DNA of 64,000 nucleotides from Ophiosphaerella korrae (GCA_028456385.1 JALNQF010000029.1:248001-312000), one strand, 5' to 3'; positions 22,953 through 34,882 are shown, counted from the first letter of the stretch. Program-made: numbers and translations. The notes: a model not told the origin generated them from the letters alone.

Positions 22953-25744
22953 AGTTGATTTTTAGCCAAACTGCAAGACCACATGCTTTTCTTGCTGTTT
23001 CTAAGTGGGAAGATGGGCTTCTCACTACGCCAAGCAGTTGTACTAGGGTCAGTTCTCAAGGAGATCTGGCGTCCAGAAAATTTCGCAACACCAAATTATT
23101 CACTTATCACAGCAATGGCTTCGAACAAGATACTATACAAGGAAAATTTGAGACTAGCAGAAAACTGGAGTTGGTTCAACGGGTCGCTGGTGGTACATAT
23201 ATGATGGTCAAACATACTATCATGAGTGCTAAGTCTCACTTAGTGTATCACGAAAAATATGAGACCCGAGAAATCTGCGTGTTCGCGTAGTTGCTTTCTC
23301 CGCTATTCGGATCTGGGTGGATCAGTCATTGGACGAAAATTAATCTTAACGGACCAACCAAGTGCATCGGCCATAGTTGCTTGAGCGCCACCAACGCTCC
23401 AAATCGGGTTTGTAAGTAATCCTTCCATCGGCTTCAACCGCACGGTAAAGGCCGTCGATGCTTCTAGTCATGAGGCTCCATATGTCGTCATCATGTTATC
23501 TTTCGCTGGAGATACATAATTGTTGACAATATGTCAGATAATGCTTGATTGTAAGTGTCCGTACGTGCCAGCCCAAACCAACGAACGAGCTGTTACGCAC
23601 GGCATTAGGGGCAAGAAGACGCACAGGCCCAAGGGCCTATGCACGGAAACATATATACACAACACCTACCTTAACTGCTTACGATAGATACAATCAAGAA
23701 CGTTACTTATCCTTTCCTTACTTTACCGTACGCTAGCGTATACCTTGCTTCTCTGCAAGCCTTTGCGGCAGACGAAGCCCCATCAACAGTAAGACAGTAT
23801 TATGTTTAAAATCAAGCATGCCAATTTGATGGTACGTCATACCTGACAAACTGTCATAGTCTATACGGTGAATGTTGCATCGGTATATGAACTACGGTAT
23901 ACTCTTATAGCCTACCCATCCTTTCCTAGTACTATCAAACTACACAAATACACACAATCGTAAAACAAAATATTCAAGCGCAAACTTCTTGGAGGGAAAT
24001 TTTCGCGATGTCAACCAAAATAATCACGAACTACGGCCCGATAATTGTTACAGGCGGAGCTCCAAGGAATGTTGTTGGTGGGCGTACAGGCGACGGTATC
24101 ACCATATTCGCATGGCGTCAACAAAATGTGTTGACATTTGATGATTGGAAAAGTTCGGCATCTACGAAAGGCCGTTGGATGAACTCAAATAGGATTCGAC
24201 CAGATTGGCATATAAAGAGACGTCAAACAACACCGTGAGATGAATGAGGTCAAGAGGATCAACTGCTAGTTGAAGTCTCGATCTTCATGGCGTACAATTT
24301 CTCCCTTCTGTAGCCTAGACAAGGGCTTTGCAGTACATATTTGATATACGCAAAATATGACACTTATATGTCGTAATAAATAAAAATGATGTAGTGTCAT
24401 CTCACAATTTCGAGTAAAATTTCGAGACATTTGTGGGAAAATGAGGCTTCTGGTAAATGTTAATTGAAATATCTGGGAAGGAAACGGCGCCACTAGGTTA
24501 CTATGTTCTTGCCCCGAGTGAAGGTCTCAGGAAATGCGACGGACCCAATCTTTTATCATGAGAATGCACCCAAAATTTGAATTCACGATTATTATATCCC
24601 GAATGGGTTTCCGTAATATGGGGCTAGATATCCCGCTGAAGATCCCCTGGTTAGGAAATCAAAGTGCAGATAGCATGTCCTGTGAATTTTCCGCCTTCGT
24701 GAAGTGTAGCATTAAATTTATTTAGAAAAACAACTGATCGTCCCTTTGGCCAGCTCAAGGCCTTATTCGAAAAAAATGATATACGTTCGAAAATAAATGT
24801 ATCAGAGCGCCTATATAGCCGAGCTTCTTGGTAGAATTGCATCTAGAGCTTGTCCTGGAACAGATGTTAACTTCGTAGATTGTCATAGGAGCTCGGCACG
24901 TTGCTCAGGCGCCCAAATTCTCGTGCAACCACAATTTTAGAATATCATGGGATTTGAGTATAAGGTTTCGGATCTATTGTAATGGGTATACCATCTCAAA
25001 TGGTACAAATATTGAACGAAATGCGATTCTATGATCCCATCCTGCAAAACCTATTTCTTCTTGTTCTATCTTAGGAGTTCTATCATTTGTCTTGCACTAA
25101 ATTTCTTCCCACTTCCAGAGTTCTTTGTTCAAGTAATAAACTTTGCCGATTCTAATTTAAAACTAACGAAAGAGTTAAAACCACCAGAGTTTTCATAAGC
25201 TCCAAAATACCTTCGAAATTTAGCAAGAATAGTGAAGGAAGAGGCCTCTAGTACTTTCATGAATGTGATAAACCTTCGTTATATACGGATTGTTCAGTTA
25301 CAGTACGAACCATGTCTTCCCTTGGGATTCTTTGTGCCTCATTGCTTATTGTGACTATCCTATGTTCTTTGGTATAATACGTTCTGTAATGTAATATGTT
25401 AGTGGGTATAACGGAACGATTATAGTAATAACTCAGCGGGATACAATTTGAGGCGATCTGATCCTCTCTGAAAAATCACAAGAGTGATGTAGCATGATTT
25501 CTGCTCTATATATACCTAGTACCATTAAAGGATAAACAAGCTTGTCTTAGGTTAATGGTGCATGCAAAATTAGGAGGATGAAAGGATGGTGATTTACCGC
25601 AGTAGGAGGAGTAATTGGCTATTCACTACAGTGCTATCTACGAAGTTGGGTTGACCATGGCTGCATCGCTTTGCTTATTTGATATTGTGCTTGATTTTGT
25701 CTTCCCTATCCCTTCCGTCCTGGATTATTGATATATCGCCTTAA
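22953..25744. other. Gene-poor AT-rich DNA
   Basis: About 2.8 kb, markedly AT-rich from 24240 on. A 76-codon plus-strand frame at 24008..24238 has no recognisable feature. A more GC-balanced patch at 23570-23650 may be an old transposon or LTR scrap, but I cannot identify repeats or terminal inverted repeats. Nothing is supported as a gene. Confidence 0.4.
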
Positions 25745-26190
25745 TCAGCAGTTACCGTTGTTGGGGTCAACACTAGATGGATTTGATTAGAATAGCACAT
25801 AATATCGGCATTAGAGACTTACACAAAGTTCCATCCGGAAATGGTTGAGTCACCGCCGTGGTCGCAGGCGTTAATTTCGTTGTGAAGGCGGAGAACGCAA
25901 TCGTCGTCACCCAGGTCGAGGGCAGCACCGCTGTTCAGGTTCTGGATAGAAAAGTCCATCTTAATGGTAGAGGAGAGCTGGACGCAAGCCCACTTGCGCT
26001 CACCGCCACCAAAGGTACCCGAGAAAGCACCACCGTGACCATCAAAGCCACGGCAAGCTCTTTCGGCATGGTAGCGAGCAGTGCCCTTGTCTGGAAAGAC
26101 ATCGCCACCACTGAAGCAACCAGCGGAGACGGTATTGACACCAATGCTCAATAGAGCAACGAGAGTGGAGACAGAGATGACAGACTTCAT
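25745..26190 (-). CDS. Small secreted six-cysteine protein, effector candidate
   Basis: Exons 26190..25823 and 25772..25745 give 131 residues. The intron (50 bases) starts GTAAGT, has TTCTAATC as branch point and ends CTAG. Splicing matters: it replaces an early stop with VVDPNNGNC, adding the sixth cysteine. A signal peptide spans about residues 1-23 (MKSVISVSTLVALLSIGVN..VSA). The mature part has six cysteines, enough for three disulfides. It has a Gly-rich centre (CRGFDGHGGAFSGTFGGGER) and an IQNLNSG core with a DPNNGNC end, a pattern I associate with fungal secreted proteins without known fold. It sits alone in an AT-rich, gene-poor block, the usual setting of effectors in plant-associated dothideomycetes. 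The secreted nature is well supported; an effector role is inference. Confidence 0.85.
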
Positions 26191-29100
26191 GTTGGTCTAA
26201 AAATTGAGTAAAATTGAGAGGCTGTTGAGATGTGGTTGGGAAGCTTGCTGGATGCTGAGTGATAGAAAATCTATGGGGGATTAGACGAGATATAAGTAGT
26301 CCCAGGGCGGTGAAGAAATGATGAAGGCTCGGCATGAAAATTGCAAAGAATCTTTGTCTCTATCGTCTGATCGATTCAATACGTGTTCGCGGAGCCGAAA
26401 GACGGTCCCGGAGATCGGAAGGATGTCAGAAGATACGACGCGATCAGCGCTGCTTCTAGGCAAAGGATTCTTGGAGTCATTGCTAGAGGAAGCCTACCGG
26501 TAATCAGGCCTTCAGTTGTAGCCCCAAGGAGTAACTTAGCGAGGCAGTTGGAGTTAATGCATCGAAGACTAGATCGCATTCTTTCACTGAAAGCATGGGC
26601 AACTAGTTTCGACCAATTGTACCTCAAATTAATGCTGATTAGCCAAGCGATAGGTGTTGGATTAAGGAACTAGATCTTGACGATCATGACACTTGTCCAA
26701 TCATATCGAACAGCACCATCATGTCATCGTGTTGCACGCGGAGATTGTCAGGATTTTACTTTAAGCTACCATTTTTTAGTAAGTACTAATACTATGTGTG
26801 TGACAGAAGTTGTACTAAGCGCCTGGCGTATAGTTGTATTGCTGTATCGCTGTATTGTTTATGTTTCTTTTGAACCTCGCTCTGTTTGTGCCGCCAATAC
26901 CGTTCAGTATCCTCTCGTGAAGGGGTTGTAGGTATATTTGGTTGATCCTTTCAGGGGACCAAGATTATTTTACTCAGCTATATAGTGCAGCGGCGATATA
27001 AACCATGATTGAATTTGAAGTATCATTACGCTATAATCTCACAAGAAGTGCGCAGTGGCCGTGAAACGTGACCAAACTCCAAGCCCACGTCCCATTTCCT
27101 TAGCCACTGAAATAAGTCCAAGAATGCGAATCGACAAGTAGGCGTATTAAGGGTGCATGCAGGGCGTATTACACCCAAACCTAGAAGGGTTTAGGCACCC
27201 AACAACAATGAGAACCCTTAGTCATTGGGGCAAGCCTCCAAAGTTCAATCGTAGCTCCATAATAGGCATAGGAACAATGATCAAAACAATTCGATGTGGA
27301 GCCCTACTGAGGGCAAACATCGGAAAAATTAACTATTTGCAAAGTAGTTGAGTGCTTAGGTGGTACTGCCATTTCCACGCCGTTTGTATGTCCCTGTTTT
27401 CATCCAATATACGCATTTCCTTACCTACCGCCAGAATCCTTTAGGCAATCCGGTACTACGCACTACAGGATGTTGCAGCCGGTGAAATATGCAGGGGCCA
27501 CTGTAGAAATTGTGTCAAGGTGGGTTGGAGAGTAATGTTGGCCCCGCCACTTGCCGTCTAGACCTGTGATACTATATTGTAAAATATAAAATACAGCCAA
27601 GGCTCCATGAAGTCACGGCAAACATGCTCTAACGCAATCTACTAGTCTTTATTCAACCCAACAGAATGGGACGGGACTTCTCCGGGAACGGGTTCCTCTG
27701 AACGCCAAAAGGTGTCGTAGAAGGATTGCGGCACAGCTGCAGACACGAGATCGAGTGCGAAGCTAGCCCGATTGTTGGCGCAAAGCTTAGCTGATCTGTA
27801 GGCGATCAATCATATAGTAGTAAGGCGGCCTGTTTTTTTTTTTCAACTACGGCTCCGGAGGCTTTGTTGCACTGTATCTCAGGAGCGTCAGGTCGGATCC
27901 GATCGGCCCATCGGATACATCACGCTAGTTAACCTGAGTACGCCTAAAAGAAGCGATGTCTTACTATTCCAAGGTTATCTTGTCAATAGAATTCCGTACT
28001 TCGGCAGTGGCAATTCATTTTTCTCACGGATAGTGAACATTTGTTGTGCCGGGTTTTACTACGTACGAAATATTTCTCAGAGTTCTTCTCTTTGTACAAT
28101 GGTAAAGATAGTGAAATGTACACGCAACTTGCTAGTGAGGCGGACTGTCTACCTAGGTACTGCTAACGTATCACGCACAGAGCCTCTGTGCAGATTACCC
28201 TACCTGTGTACGATCTGCGTTTTCCTATTTGCGTATAGAACGCAATGCAGGGCAGCGTCATAGACTGACTGTACTGCCATCAAGTCACTTCATTCCAACT
28301 CTGTTAGTGATTTACCCGGCCTTAATCGTCTTGGCATTGGGGTTGGAATCCGTGCACTCCCACATGCTCAGAAAAGCATAGCAAAGACATGGTTAGGCAG
28401 AAGCCTCGCTTTTCGATGGTATAATTTGGGGAAAAATCTTGGGGCGAAAGCTAATAAGTCCAGGTTCTATGCTTGATTGAATCCTCTCCCTTGTACTATA
28501 TAGGCAGGTAGCAAGTGGCATGTTCAGCGAAGAGATGACTTAGTGTTTCACCAGAGCAAAATGACACGGGATCTACTTAGTCACAGAGCGTACTTATGAC
28601 TTCAGACATAATGTAGCACATATTTTCTGCTAATAAACCGAATAAGCTTGCCGCAATCGTAACAGTTCTCGGAAACTAGAGTAATAAAGCACTTGGTCAA
28701 TTCGATTGGATGACGCACTAGGACAGCTTCTGTTGACAAGTCCCCTAGACATCGTCGTGGGTATTTCAGGATTTCCAGGCTCTTTTAGGCAATTGGGAAA
28801 TGCCTTCCCCCAATTGCCACAGCTAAATGGCCTGTTATTTACGGTATAATAGGCGAGGGAGTGAGCTCTTGTTATCTCCAATGCACATGGCTACTTAGAT
28901 TTTGTAGTAATTGGCTTCAAATCATTTCTAGGACATGTTGAAATCTGCCTGTAAATCAATGCACCTTATTATTAAAAGCCTAAAGAATTTTGATTGAATT
29001 AGTACTGCTTTCAATAAATGTATGGTAGGTAGCTATACTAATAAGCTTCAGAAAATATGAACAAAGACTTAGTCAAGAGCCTACTCTACTCCATATACTG

Positions 29101-29294
29101 TCAATGTAAGTTTTATCCTTTTTATCACAGCAATCTTCCAAGTATGTAGAGTGAAATTAGGAATGGAACGCGGTAATTAATTGGGGGGAACGACTTTCAA
29201 TTGCCAAAATCGATAGCACATTTAAGACAACGTTACCGCTATACTGAAATTTATACGTTGGAATATTAAATTCGACTCCTACGCCCCTGTATTG
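26191..29294. other. Gene-poor AT-rich DNA with one GC-balanced island
   Basis: About 3.1 kb. Composition is AT-rich with a more GC-balanced island at about 27650-27800 that could be a mobile-element scrap. No open frame shows a domain, and no terminal repeats are visible. A poly-T run is at 27832-27842. Confidence 0.4.
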
Positions 29295-30935
29295 TTATTC
29301 AAATTGTTTTCTTTGCCTTTTTCTATATTCAAGAGTGATTTGTTCCAAATGAACCATCGATGATTCCAATTCTTCTCTTGATTTATTTTTATAATCAAGA
29401 GTGACTTGTTCCAAACGGTCTAGTAACGATTCCAGTTTATACTGTGGATCAAACAGCTTTTTCACCTTATTTTTGTAATCAAGAACGATTTTTTCCAGAA
29501 AATCCAGCATTGATTCTAGCCCATCCTGCTTTGCTCGCCGCTCGCATGCCTTCACTACACTCGAACCCAGATATGCGCCATGCTCAAGGAGTAAGTTGAC
29601 TAGAGTATAGTGTTCCAAGCCAATGGAAGTCGCAATAGGGCCGTAAAGCCCCTTGTGTTTATTGACATCGGCGCCAGCCTCGAGTAAAAGGCGAACGACA
29701 TCCATATATGGAGCGCGTATTGCTCTAGAAAGTGCCCCTTGAAAGCTAAAACCACGGCTTAGGAGATGTTGAACAATATCTGCTCGTCCATTCTGTGCAG
29801 CCGTTCGAATTGCAACTTGTGGGTAGGCGAAATGTTCTAGATAAAAGTCAATATCTGCTGGGCTTGCACCATTTTTACAGGCAGCGTCAAGCACGACCTG
29901 GTTCACTGTGGGGACCCATTCTGCTATATTCTGCTGTAAGGACCGTTCCATGCGGCATCGGGAAATTTCAAACCGACCATATTTTATATCTTCAAGTAGT
30001 TGATCTGTGGTGTACGAAACTTCGTCGCTATACTCTGGCCATGCCCCTGGCATCTGATCCAGCTGGGTGCGTCTCAAACTTTTGATAAAGTTCGAAGCCT
30101 CTTTACACAGCGTATGCTCCGCGAATTTCAGTGCCCTTTGATCTTCGTGCCACGATGCAAAAAGCCATGGGATTTCGTTCTTCCCAAAATTGTACACGAA
30201 CATAAGGACATCCATTCGGCCTGCCCGTGCCAACTCTCCAAAAAGCGCAGCTGGCATTTGTCGATTTTCCTCCCAGGAGTGGGTACCATGGAGAGTCAGG
30301 AGATGTTCAATTACAGGTTGGTTGACGAACTGTGCAGCTGCTCTCAAAATATGTCTGAAATAACCCCGAGAGGATTCTGAACCCAACGATGCATGTGCTA
30401 GGCGCTTTAATATGCCTTCGAATTGCTGAATAATCGATAAAGTATTTGTGCAAAGGGCAGCAGCGACCAAGTATTCATAAAACTCGTCCTCAGTTAGATC
30501 TTCACGAATTTCTAGAAAATCTTCGTATTCTACGAACATGGAGCATATCCTATGCGCACAAGACTCTAGGGATGCGAATTCGGAGTTCTGGGTATCCTGC
30601 ACTTTGTGAATTTCCCATACTACTCTTCGAACACATGCGATCCACGAATTCTGCTCGACATCATAATCGCTGTACCTCAAATACCTTCGCTTGACTTGAT
30701 ATTTGAGATACGAAAAAAGCACCTTTCGAGGGATTCTTTCTCTATATTCAGCAAAATCGACAGAGTTTTTGATAAAAAGTGGGTCTAGAAGTTGGTAAGA
30801 ATTGATTACGCGATTCGTGATATTATCAAAAGATTTATTGACAAGCCTCAGTCGCAGTCCGCGTTTGAGTCCACGCCCTAGTATCGCATAATGAATTATT
30901 GTTTCATATACATCCTCAGGTAAATTGGGCAACAT
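29295..30935 (-). CDS. F-box-like/ankyrin-repeat protein with C-terminal helical repeats
   Basis: One uninterrupted frame of 546 residues. It begins MLPNLPEDVYETIIHYAI, an F-box-like start common in fungal proteins of this type, followed by a long helical region. From about residue 340 there are ankyrin-like units: DAACKNGASPADIDFYLEHF, AAQNGRADIVQHLLSRGF, APYMDVVRLLLEAGADVN and YTLVNLLLEHGAYLG. The end carries three near-repeats of about 22-28 residues built on LESxLxxLEQVTLDYKNK, likely a coiled coil. Such proteins may be ubiquitin-ligase adaptors or recognition proteins; function is not known here. The gene is in AT-rich DNA yet intact, which argues that it is functional or recent. Confidence 0.8.
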   Translation of the reverse strand: MLPNLPEDVYETIIHYAILGRGLKRGLRLRLVNKSFDNITNRVINSYQLLDPLFIKNSVDFAEYRERIPRKVLFSYLKYQVKRRYLRYSDYDVEQNSWIACVRRVVWEIHKVQDTQNSEFASLESCAHRICSMFVEYEDFLEIREDLTEDEFYEYLVAAALCTNTLSIIQQFEGILKRLAHASLGSESSRGYFRHILRAAAQFVNQPVIEHLLTLHGTHSWEENRQMPAALFGELARAGRMDVLMFVYNFGKNEIPWLFASWHEDQRALKFAEHTLCKEASNFIKSLRRTQLDQMPGAWPEYSDEVSYTTDQLLEDIKYGRFEISRCRMERSLQQNIAEWVPTVNQVVLDAACKNGASPADIDFYLEHFAYPQVAIRTAAQNGRADIVQHLLSRGFSFQGALSRAIRAPYMDVVRLLLEAGADVNKHKGLYGPIATSIGLEHYTLVNLLLEHGAYLGSSVVKACERRAKQDGLESMLDFLEKIVLDYKNKVKKLFDPQYKLESLLDRLEQVTLDYKNKSREELESSMVHLEQITLEYRKRQRKQFE

Positions 30936-31690
30936 CTCAATCTATGCGTTTTACACACAAGAATCTTTGTGTGAACAGCTTAGGATGCGATTGCAGGGTA
31001 CGAAGATGTATGTTAAGTGAATGACTTGGCTGATAAGTTATGTTTTTAAATCAGTTGGAATTAATAGTAGGTAAAGTTTACGATAAATCAAATACAAGAA
31101 AGTATTGCAAGATTTGAATGAACAAAGGCGCACAATGTCAAATAATCTTTTCCACTATACAATATTTTCTCTTAGAGATAAGCTTTATTATTAGATTCAC
31201 AATCATGTTACAGTGTTTTGGTTTGGTATAATACTTTTTAGTGTTACATGCTAGATTATTCTCTAGGCCCCTTAAAGTGATGCCAAATTTCGCTGACGCT
31301 CTAAGTCAGGGTGTTTTGACAGGGCTCTTCAATCACAGTAATTTGAACCACTCTACTAAAGCCACGATATTTCTTAGGCGATCAATCCTATCACCATAGC
31401 GCGCTCTGGAATTATGCTGAGAGCATTATTCAATGGAAGAATAGAAAAATTTAAATGCTGCGCGTAAGAAAGTAGATATCAGGATGCAGAAGTAAGCCGT
31501 GTGTACAAACTACCTAATCCATGTCCAAACCTATGTACTTATATTTCACTGTGGGCTTTATTCCAGGTCATAACTTTCAATCACTAGCTCTAGCTTGCTC
31601 CAAATATAGGTCAACTTGTAAGTATGGTAGTAGTATCGACTCTCTTAAGAGATTCATAGAATCCACAAGCACCGTTCTCTCATTGAATAA
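30936..31690. other. AT-rich intergenic DNA
   Basis: About 750 bases with no coding frame, RNA gene or repeat that I can support. Confidence 0.4.
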
Positions 31691-33290
31691 TTAAATACTC
31701 TCGAAATTCAGGAGGATAATTGCGGATACAAAAGAGTGTTTTGATGACCGACCCCTTAACGGGCCAAGGACGCAGTCGTCGAAAAAGGAGAGTAACGTCG
31801 GCAACCAGATAGTGGCTGCCATGACCTGGCCAAAAGTCCATTCTGGACTCACACTTGCGTTTTTTGCATATTTAGTTGTGGAATAGATCCAGAATTGTTG
31901 GATCGTGTGCATGTCGCTACCAATCGGGAATGTGTACGCATTGGGCCAAAGGACAGATGTGAATTTCCATTGAGGTTTATACCAACCGAGTGTGGTTGCA
32001 CCAGATTTGGGCATCCATATGATAAAGTGTAGAGTTGTACTGAAGATTGTGATGGCCAAGAAAATGCCAATCGCAAAAGGGAAATCGAAGCTTTTGTCGT
32101 AAATCGAAATCAGGCGTGCGCAGATGCCTCGTCGAGAGAAGCCACCACAAGCCGCTAATGGCCTGCTATCAGGCGGCTGTGACTCCAAGTGCAAGTACTA
32201 AGCCCGGGCATAAAAGGAGGCATATAGAGACATGATCCATGCGATGAGGCTTATATGCAGTGTGAGGGCTGAGAGTCGCTCGCTCATGAGTACGTTGAGT
32301 ACCATAACACTGGATATTATCCCAACAGCACACGCAATCGCCACGCCCAGTAGATCGCGCTGCGTTAGACCACCGGCCCCGTTCCTAATCATTATTGTGA
32401 ATGCGATGTCGATTGCAATAGCGAAGCAACTTTGGGCTCGAGTGTCAACATCAAAGTCTCCATGATAGCTTGTATCTGAGCGACTTTCTTTCATGATTTT
32501 GGGCTCTGACTGGGAGCCTCTATTACGAAGCGTCCGTTTCAAAGCGCAGATGCACAGAGTTAAGCTGGTGACCCCTAACACAGCAATCCCAATTTGTGTG
32601 TATGAAGAGGACAATACACCTATGCCCATAATGTCTGGATTCATGGATTTTGGTTGCGCGTCGTTGCATGTATTGTCTAGACAGGTGTCGAGCGAAGAGG
32701 CCAGAATCATAGTCCCGTTGAGGGTCAACTGGGACATTGCACATGGCGACGCATTGCAGTGATCAGAGTCGAGGCAATAAGCGTCGAGGCATGTTGAAAG
32801 AAAGGACGTAATATGTGCTGAAGTGGATTCACTAGTGTACACTCCCTGCTTCAGCAGAAAAGCTCGGTCATCGGTCGTCGGCTGAGGATTTCAAAAGTCC
32901 CGCGTTAGGTTTGGGTATAACGAGCAATTCCATAGGTTGCGACCGGGGCTATAGTTCACTTCATCTTTATCGGGCTCGAGGCCAAAGATAGCGATCGCAT
33001 TAGTGCGATTTGTGCTCGGTGAGTTCGAGAAATTCGGGAGGAGATTTATAACACCACCATTGAGACCTTCCCCAAGGCTGCGTAGCGAGTCATTACGTCG
33101 GTGTGAGTAATTCGACTGGGGCCCGAACCAACTTTGATATGAGTTCGCCGACTGTATAAACTGTGCAATCTCGGGAGGATGCATCGTAGGATAGGACGTA
33201 CCGATGACAGACAGGCACACTGGATAGCAGGCTACACATCGTCCTTATGACCTACCGCCAAGAACCGTGACTGTGATGACTACATATCGC
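31691..33290 (-). pseudogene. Broken gene for a multi-pass membrane protein
   Basis: Three open stretches lie in the same reading frame: 33220..32891, 32890..32201 and 32197..31691. They are separated only by in-frame stops TGA (32893-32891) and TAG (32200-32198). Together they encode an N-glycosylation-rich outer region (WFGPQSNYSHR, NFSNS), a Cys-rich segment (CLDAYCLDSDHCNASPC), four or more hydrophobic helices and a soluble end. The first stop could lie inside a 78-base in-frame intron (GTGAAC..CAG, CTAAC branch). The second cannot be removed without losing a transmembrane helix. Upstream, a YVVITVTVLG helix at 33285-33255 joins through a GTAGGT donor, and the true start is not found. CAG-to-TAG and CGA-to-TGA are both C-to-T changes, consistent with repeat-induced point mutation or simple decay. 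I do not recognise the family. Confidence 0.6.
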
Positions 33291-33671
33291 TGGCCTAGCT
33301 GAAGTTAAAGCGCAACACAAGGCTGAGTCCAGCTTGGGGGACCTGTGGTTTGTCAAACGAAAGCGATTTTGGGGCGCAGGGACGAAATGTGTGGCAGTGG
33401 AAGGCACGACCGACCTGACGACTGGCCTTAGGCCAGGTCTGCCTTGCACGTGATCACATGCGAACGCAATAAGGCTCAAGATATTGAAAGTGAGATCTTG
33501 ATCATGGTGTGATACAGACGAAGCATACTATTTGTGCTCGTCATCCCAAAACGCCGTCGCTGAAGATGCAATCACAGCCCTCTGAGCAGCCACTGATGTC
33601 TGCCAGTCTTTCAGGCATATCAAGTACACCAACACAGCTCTCAGCGAACCAAACTACTTCGTCCACATCTC
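33291..33671. other. Short intergenic; possible lost 5' exons of the membrane-protein relic
   Basis: About 380 bases between two minus-strand genes. A frame at 33479..33252 shows no recognisable feature. An acceptor-like TTAACTTCAG at about 33300 suggests the relic once had exons here. Confidence 0.35.
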
Positions 33672-34532
33672 TTAATCCTTGCCTAGCATCTCCTGCTCAG
33701 ATCCATCCCTAGGCACATAATTAATCCCCGCATTCTCCACGGCCACGAGCACATCCTCGGGCAAAATGCCCTCGACCTGCGTCGCGTACACGCCAGGTAC
33801 ATAACCCTCCAGCCTCTGGTAGCGCGCGACCCAGCTGCGCTTAGTGTCAGCGACGCTGATGAGGCCCTCGAAGACCTGGGACGTGCAGTCGTTGATCTGC
33901 TCGGGGTTGCCGGCTAGTTCGAGGATGTCTTCGCAGTTGGGGCAACCCTGGGTCACGAACTGTTGCTGGGTGCGGACGATGGAGCAGACCATGCAGGCAC
34001 GCATGTTGCGCTGCTGGTTGGGCGGGATGGAGGCGCCGCCTTGGATCATGGTGTCTGGGCAGACGTCGTCTGGATGGGTGTTGAGGATGTTTGCGGGCGC
34101 GCGTCTGGGCGTTTGGACTCGGTTTGCGAGGGCGCTGAGCTTGTGGGCGGCGCGACGGCGCGATGCTGGGGTTTCGGGGGCGGGTGAAGATTCGGTGACT
34201 TCGTCGTCTGGGAAGAGAGAGTTTGCAAGAGCGGTAGCTCGCTGTTCCACGGTTGCAGACTCTTGGCGAGGCTGCTCAGCCTTATGGGCTGGGTTGGGAA
34301 TAGACAGGTTTGGGAGCCCGTGAGCTACAAGGTGGCCCGGATGGCGGCCATGATCGTCATCGTCGTCGTCGTCGTCAGGCGTGCTAAAGCGCACCTTTTT
34401 GGGGGCGGAGCTGTCCCTCTTATGGAAGGCATCTTCTTTGTCGCTGGGTGGTGGGGTGGGTTCTTTGTCCTGGTCGTCGACATAGATATACTTGTCCGAC
34501 TTCTTGACTTTGGCGGTTCCTTTCCGGGGCAT
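33672..34532 (-). CDS. spt4: Transcription elongation factor Spt4 with long N-terminal extension
   Basis: One frame; the ATG at 34532 (MPRKGTAK) gives 286 residues. The last 120 or so are plainly Spt4. They contain the zinc ribbon CMVC..CPNC, then [31 protein letters not shown] and [12 protein letters not shown]. Spt4 pairs with Spt5 and makes RNA polymerase II processive; normal length is about 100-125 residues. Here about 165 extra residues precede it: disordered, acidic (a run of Asp) and Lys-rich, with phosphorylation-like TP and SP sites. The internal ATG at [10 protein letters not shown], just before [12 protein letters not shown], would give a normal-sized Spt4. Either this is a true extension, or translation starts inside, or two genes are merged. 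The Spt4 identity is certain; the N-terminus is not. Confidence 0.92.
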   Translation of the reverse strand: MPRKGTAKVKKSDKYIYVDDQDKEPTPPPSDKEDAFHKRDSSAPKKVRFSTPDDDDDDDDHGRHPGHLVAHGLPNLSIPNPAHKAEQPRQESATVEQRATALANSLFPDDEVTESSPAPETPASRRRAAHKLSALANRVQTPRRAPANILNTHPDDVCPDTMIQGGASIPPNQQRNMRACMVCSIVRTQQQFVTQGCPNCEDILELAGNPEQINDCTSQVFEGLISVADTKRSWVARYQRLEGYVPGVYATQVEGILPEDVLVAVENAGINYVPRDGSEQEMLGKD

Positions 34533-34882
34533 CTTGGCTTGGACGGGCCTAGTGACGGGCACGATGGGCTGGGACCGTTGGTTGGTTGAAGCGCACAAGC
34601 GGCAGGGCGAGGCGAGGGCGAGGCGAAAGCGGGACCAAAATGATGCATCGACTTTTGGTTTGCGGGCGCTTGTCTTGTCACTCTTGTACTGTGTTTGGCG
34701 TCAACCAGTTTGCGTCAGTGTTGTGTAAAGTGGAGGTGTTGCCGCAGTCACGCTTTTTTGCACAAAGCAGCGAGCGCAGTTTGTCGATATCGGCCACGGC
34801 CCGCGCCTTCCTTTCACTGCACCCACCCGTTGCTCTCTTAGGCTCCCGTTAGCACTCACCAGCAACCAAGTAGGCCTTTCAC
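34533..34882. promoter_or_regulatory. Shared divergent promoter of spt4 and protein phosphatase 5
   Basis: The two start codons face away from each other across about 350 bases, so the promoters overlap. No TATA box or named operator stands out. Sharing between two general housekeeping factors is plausible but untested. Confidence 0.45.

Noticed and set aside
32891..32968. The TGA in the membrane-protein relic as proof of pseudogenisation
   Set aside because: It could be removed by a 78-base in-frame intron; only the TAG at 32200 is strong evidence.
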